64,000 nt of DNA from Armatimonadota bacterium (GTDB lineage Bacteria > Armatimonadota > Chthonomonadetes > Chthonomonadales > CAJBBX01): the NCBI GenBank assembly GCA_026392115.1, contig JAPLCQ010000125.1:1-64000 (forward strand), written 5' to 3'. The notes beneath the pieces were generated by a model. The model made no database searches and was not told the origin of the DNA. It was given only the letters and a program-made list of their open reading frames with translations. This document shows positions 60,350 through 64,000 of the stretch, piece by piece. Both the position numbers and the translations under genes were made by a program. Position 1 is the stretch's first letter, and every line of letters begins with the position of its first letter.

Positions 60350-61554
60350 CTGGCCGCTGGCTTCGGAAGGCCCGAGGGCAGCACGAACCGGGTCGGGTCG
60401 GGCATCTTGATCTCCGGCAGTTCCTCGTCGGTATCGGCGATGTAGACCCACCAGTTGTTGTAGCCGTACCGTGTGGCGCCGGGGAACTTGGGCACGCGCT
60501 CCAGGAGCCACTTCATGTAGCCGAAGTGGCTGTTGCCCCACTCGGCGGCGCCGATCTCGCGCGGATTCGCCCGAACGTCGGGGTAGTTGCGCCAGCCGTC
60601 CGCCCAGGAGAGCGTGCGGCGCTTATTGTTGTAGTCGTATCCGCTCTGGCCATTGGGCGGGACGTGGCAGTTGCCCACCATGGATGGCGTCCCCGGCGTG
60701 TCCATCTCCAGCCACGAGAAGGCGTTCCAGGGGTCGCGCAGCGTCTTGGGGTCCCAGATGCCGTCGGCCATGGCCAGGGCGGCCATGCTCTCGATCCGGT
60801 GCGCGTAGCTGTGGACCATATTGTCGGGGCCCACCTCGTAGTTGAAGCCCATGACCCACATGGTGTGGCCGATCTCCGGCGGAATGTCGTACGGGCGGTA
60901 GAGCCACGGGTTGTCCGTGGGGCCGAAGCGCGCGTACCGGTTGGGGATGTACATGGCGAACTCGTCGAAGTGCATCCCGGGCGCCCCCCAGACCCAGAGC
61001 TCGGTGATCCCCTCGCGCTTGCATCTCTGCAGCAGGCCGTTCTCCTCGAAAAAGCCCCGGTAGGAGGAGGTGATGGGGAACCAGTTGTTGGTCCTCTTGG
61101 CCTCCATGTAGGCCTCCTCGTCGTATCGGGTGCCGTCGAGGCGCTTGGGGAATCGGGCGGTCTCGATGACGTCGACGATCTCGTAGTTGATGTGGCCCCA
61201 GCTCGCCTGCCGCACCACGTCGGCCAGGATGTGCGAGTACTCCACCGGGTCGTTCCACCTGAAGAACTCGGTGAGCGTCTTGTTCCCGTGGTTCGGCAGG
61301 CGCGGGTTATAGATGAGCACGATGACCTTGGCCAGCTTGCGGCACGTGGCGGCGCGCGCGTTGTAGACGAACTTCGGCCGCTTCCACCCTGCGCCCGCCG
61401 GCTTGGCCACGGTGTAGCAGCCCTGGGTCTGCTTCTCACCCATGGGCCGCGCCAACGGCAGGGACTTCCACGCGGGTCGGGGCGCCGACGGCTTGGGCGC
61501 TCCGGCGGCGGCGGCGCAGGCAAAGGCCAACGCCCATGCGGCGATACGGGTCAT
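60346..61554 (-). CDS. Secreted protein of unknown function
   Basis: 402 residues, start MTRIAAWALAFACAAAAG at 61554 (Sec signal). The mature protein is Trp/Tyr-rich with blocks KVIVLIYNPRLPNHGNKTL, WGHINYEIVDVIE, ITELWVWGAPGMHFDEFAMY, GHTMWVMGFNYEVGPDNMVHSYAHR and HFGYMKWLLERVPK. No family is recognised. It could be an extracellular hydrolase, but no clear catalytic motif is seen. It is the first gene of the operon with the glucoamylase-like and cyclic glucan synthase genes (4-nt overlap), which suggests a role in glucan processing. Confidence 0.7.
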   Translation of the reverse strand: MTRIAAWALAFACAAAAGAPKPSAPRPAWKSLPLARPMGEKQTQGCYTVAKPAGAGWKRPKFVYNARAATCRKLAKVIVLIYNPRLPNHGNKTLTEFFRWNDPVEYSHILADVVRQASWGHINYEIVDVIETARFPKRLDGTRYDEEAYMEAKRTNNWFPITSSYRGFFEENGLLQRCKREGITELWVWGAPGMHFDEFAMYIPNRYARFGPTDNPWLYRPYDIPPEIGHTMWVMGFNYEVGPDNMVHSYAHRIESMAALAMADGIWDPKTLRDPWNAFSWLEMDTPGTPSMVGNCHVPPNGQSGYDYNNKRRTLSWADGWRNYPDVRANPREIGAAEWGNSHFGYMKWLLERVPKFPGATRYGYNNWWVYIADTDEELPEIKMPDPTRFVLPSGLPKPAAR

Positions 61555-61684
61555 GTGCAGGCTCCTTGGCGATGCATGCAACGGGCCGCCGACGCCGTGG
61601 CGCGCGGGCCTTCATCATGATAGTCGCCGGAAGGGCCGACCGGTACGGAATCCGCCGCGTCGGCGTCGAACATAGGGCAACCCC

Positions 61685-63691
61685 ATGCTGCCCAGGGAGA
61701 GACGCTTGCCCCGGTCGAGTGCCGCGCCCGCACCAGAGCCAACCAGTTCGCACCGTCCAAGGCCGCGCTTCCCGTGGCGCGCCGTGGGGCTGGGCCTGCT
61801 GCTGCTGCCGCTGAACGCCTTCTGGCTCGTGCATATGGAGATGACCACGAACCAGGGCTCGGGGACGGGCGGCACGTCGGGCCCCTATCCCACCACCTTC
61901 TCGCTCTTCGCCAACGTGATCTGCCTGCTGGTGGCGCTGACGGCCCTGAACGGGCTGGCGACGCGGTTGCGTCCGCGGTGGGCCTTCAGCCAGGGCGAAC
62001 TGCTCATCGTCTACATCATGCTCACCATCGGCAGCTGCATCCCCAGCGTGGACTTCCTGGATGTGCTGCTCCCCATGATGGGCCACTCCACCCAGCACGC
62101 CAACGCGCAGAACGGCTGGAGCTCGCTCTACATGCAGCACATGCCCTCCTGGTTCCACGTGACGGACAAGGAGGCGCTGAAGGACTGGTACCAGGGCAAC
62201 GCCAATCCCTACACCTGGGCGCACCTGCGCGCATGGCTGCCTCCGCTGACCGCCTGGGGACTCTTCATCCTGGCGCTCTTCGCCACCATGTTCTGCCTCA
62301 ACGTGATCTGGAGGCGGCAGTGGACGCGGCATGAGAAGCTGAGCTACCCCATCATTCAGCTCCCGATGGACATGACGGATCCCGTGACGCCCTTCTACGG
62401 TCGGCGCCTCATGTGGGCGGGCCTGCTGGCGGCGGCCGGGATTAGCCTGCTCAACGGTGTGAACGTCCTCGCGCCCAGCGTGCCGTCGATCCCCGTGAAG
62501 ATCGTCGACATGGCGCCCTACTTCACGGCCAAGCCCTGGAACAACATCGGTTGGACGCCGGTCTCGTTCTACCCCTTCGCCATCGGCCTGGGTTTCCTGC
62601 TGCCTGCCGACCTGCTCTTCTCCTGCTGGTTCTTCTACTTCGTCTGGAAGGCCGAGCGGATTTTCAGCAGCTTCGCGGGCTGGTCCGACTACAGCCAGAG
62701 CTTCCCCTACATCAACGAGCAGTGCTTCGGCGGCTACGTGGGGATCGCGGCCATCGCGCTCTGGGGGTTGCGGGGGCATCTGGCGCAGGTGCTCCGCGAG
62801 GCGCGGCGCCCGGCCCCGCCGGACGAGGACGAGCACCCTATCTCCTACCGCGCGGCGCTCATCGGGGCGGCGCTGGGCTTCCTCGTCCTGGTGGGCTTCT
62901 TCGTGAAGGCCGGGCTCTCCATCTGGACCGCGCTGGCTTCGTTCCTCATCTACTTCGCCATCGCCACGGCCTGCACCCGCATGCGGGCCGAGCTGGGACC
63001 GCCGGCGCACGACCTGCACAACGGCGGGCCGGACTACATCCTGACCGCGGCGTTCGGCACCCGGGCCTTCGGCGGGCAGCAACTGACGCTCCTCACCTGG
63101 TTCTACTGGTTCAACCGGGCCTACCGGAGCATGGCCATGCCCTACCAGCTTGAGGCCTTCAAAATGGGCGAGCGCAAGGGCATCTCGTCGCGCCACATCG
63201 CCGCCGCCATCGGGCTGGCCACGCTGGTGGGTCTGCTCAGCGGTTACTGGGCGCTCTACCACATGGGCTACCGCTACGGTGTGGAGGCGCGTATGGCCCC
63301 GCACCTCTACTGGTTCGGCAACGAGGCCTTCAGTCGCCTCACGGGCTGGATGGCGAGCCCCAAGTACACCGACATCCCGGCCATGCTGGCCGTGGGCCTC
63401 GGTCTGGCGGGCACGCTGGCGCTGCAGGCGATCCGCATGCGCTTCGCCTGGTGGCCCATCCACCCGCTGGGGCTGGCGGTCTCCGGCAGCTACTCCATGA
63501 ATACGATCTGGCTGCCGCTCATCATCGCCTGGGTCTGCAAGGTGAGCATCCTGCGCTACGGAGGCATGAAGCTCTATCGCCAGTCGCTCTGGTTCTTCCT
63601 GGGCCTCATCGTGGGCGACTACGTGATGGGCTGCGCATGGCCGGCGGTGGGCTACCTCCTCCGGGCCAACACCTACAGCTTCCAGCAGTAG
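61685..63691 (+). CDS. Polytopic membrane protein, DUF6784/DUF6785 (OPT-like)
   Basis: 668 residues with a cytosolic Arg/Pro-rich N-terminus and about 12 hydrophobic helices. Blocks such as GELLIVYIMLTIGSCIPSVD, RRQWTRHEKLSYPIIQLP, FLLPADLLFSCWFFYFVWK and NTIWLPLIIAWVCK match the DUF6785 N-terminal and DUF6784 C-terminal pair, a family distantly related to oligopeptide transporters and common in Planctomycetota, Verrucomicrobiota and Armatimonadota. Substrate unknown. It diverges from the glucan operon by 130 nt, so import or export of glucan-related products is possible (inference). Confidence 0.8.
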   Translation: MLPRERRLPRSSAAPAPEPTSSHRPRPRFPWRAVGLGLLLLPLNAFWLVHMEMTTNQGSGTGGTSGPYPTTFSLFANVICLLVALTALNGLATRLRPRWAFSQGELLIVYIMLTIGSCIPSVDFLDVLLPMMGHSTQHANAQNGWSSLYMQHMPSWFHVTDKEALKDWYQGNANPYTWAHLRAWLPPLTAWGLFILALFATMFCLNVIWRRQWTRHEKLSYPIIQLPMDMTDPVTPFYGRRLMWAGLLAAAGISLLNGVNVLAPSVPSIPVKIVDMAPYFTAKPWNNIGWTPVSFYPFAIGLGFLLPADLLFSCWFFYFVWKAERIFSSFAGWSDYSQSFPYINEQCFGGYVGIAAIALWGLRGHLAQVLREARRPAPPDEDEHPISYRAALIGAALGFLVLVGFFVKAGLSIWTALASFLIYFAIATACTRMRAELGPPAHDLHNGGPDYILTAAFGTRAFGGQQLTLLTWFYWFNRAYRSMAMPYQLEAFKMGERKGISSRHIAAAIGLATLVGLLSGYWALYHMGYRYGVEARMAPHLYWFGNEAFSRLTGWMASPKYTDIPAMLAVGLGLAGTLALQAIRMRFAWWPIHPLGLAVSGSYSMNTIWLPLIIAWVCKVSILRYGGMKLYRQSLWFFLGLIVGDYVMGCAWPAVGYLLRANTYSFQQ

Positions 63692-63706
63692 GGGCGGCAG
63701 GCTGGC

Positions 63707-63739
63707 GCGGGTCTGAGACCGGGGCGGGTCTGAGACCGG
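63707..63739. repeat. Two tandem 17-nt repeats forming a terminator-like hairpin
   Basis: GCGGGTCTGAGACCGG occurs at 63707-63722 and again at 63724-63739. Each copy contains the near-palindrome GGTCT-G-AGACC. The second copy extends to a GGGGC/GCCCC stem (63721-63743) that reaches the stop of the convergent minus-strand gene, so it may terminate both genes. Confidence 0.6.
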
Positions 63740-63742
63740 CCC

Positions 63743-64000
63743 CTACGGCGCGTCGAGCCAGACGCCCTCGATGTCGAACCCGTGCCTCTGGTCGAAGTCC
63801 TTCGGGTAGAGCCATGAGCCGAAGCAGAAGTTGAGGGCCGCCAGGCGCTCGGGGCGGAGCCGGTCCTTCGGGCCGCCCCGCCCGGTGGGATGCGCCCAGT
63901 GCGGGAAGAAGCGCAGATCCTCCCATCGGAGCGTGACGTCGCGCCACTCGGTCGTCAGGGGCACGTTGGCGCCCCAGGGCGTCCCGTCGACCTCCAGCGC
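63743..64000 (-). CDS. C-terminal part of a gene continuing beyond the right edge
   Basis: The frame is open to the window end and closes at TAG 63743, giving the last 85 residues (ALEVDGTPWGANVPLTTEWR, then RFFPHWAHPTGRGG, LAALNFCFGSWLYPKD and IEGVWLDAP). This looks like the terminal beta-sandwich of a secreted carbohydrate-related protein, such as the domain often found at the end of glycosidases. Family cannot be fixed from this part. It converges on the DUF6785 gene. Confidence 0.6.
   Translation of the reverse strand, partial: ALEVDGTPWGANVPLTTEWRDVTLRWEDLRFFPHWAHPTGRGGPKDRLRPERLAALNFCFGSWLYPKDFDQRHGFDIEGVWLDAP

Overview
The window is GC-rich bacterial DNA that most resembles Armatimonadota. 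The main reason is a pair of prepilin-like proteins (11631-12413 and 32892-33680). Their N-termini run from a class III prepilin motif into [16 protein letters not shown] sequence and then MMY-QDYDEA, a combination I know as very common in that phylum. The large number of secreted carbohydrate-active proteins, DUF1559-type pilins and Gfo/Idh/MocA enzymes fits the same assignment. This is recognition from memory, not a database result. No rRNA, tRNA, CRISPR array, insertion sequence or prophage was seen.

Left part (1-11238, minus strand): one tightly packed, partly overlapping operon of five secreted carbohydrate-active proteins. In transcription order these are a DUF6067/GH123-like protein, an alpha/beta-hydrolase fusion, a GH36-like enzyme, a GH106-like putative alpha-L-rhamnosidase and a Tat-exported protein cut by the window edge. 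Next come a pilin plus small membrane protein pair, an apparently autoregulated LacI-type repressor with a clear promoter and two tandem operators, and, divergently, a Rho-like protein that has lost key ATPase residues.

Middle (15006-34755): a discoidin/DUF4091 secreted protein, two short-chain dehydrogenases with a membrane coiled-coil protein, another secreted protein, and a giant M36-like metalloprotease with nested P/Homo B domains and Ig-like repeats. An intergenic region built of inverted repeats follows. After it are a frameshifted GH109-like oxidoreductase coupled to a beta-propeller phosphoesterase, a pirin, the second pilin plus small protein pair and a LysE-type exporter.

Housekeeping and stress part (34752-46459): ispE with a nucleotidyltransferase and a secreted protein; a soluble GAF histidine kinase; an esterase-like hydrolase; then a five-gene minus-strand operon (zinc-ribbon regulator, Nramp Mn transporter, tandem universal stress protein, glycosidase/SUMF1 fusion, GNAT acetyltransferase) divergent from a Mn/Fe superoxide dismutase.

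Right part (46794-64000): a secreted SBBP beta-propeller protein; a 3000-residue cyclic beta-1,2-glucan synthase homologue preceded in an operon by a stand-alone glucoamylase-like protein and a secreted protein of unknown function; a polytopic DUF6785-like membrane protein; and the 3' end of another gene. Overall the segment looks devoted to extracellular polysaccharide attack or remodelling, surface proteins and stress defence.
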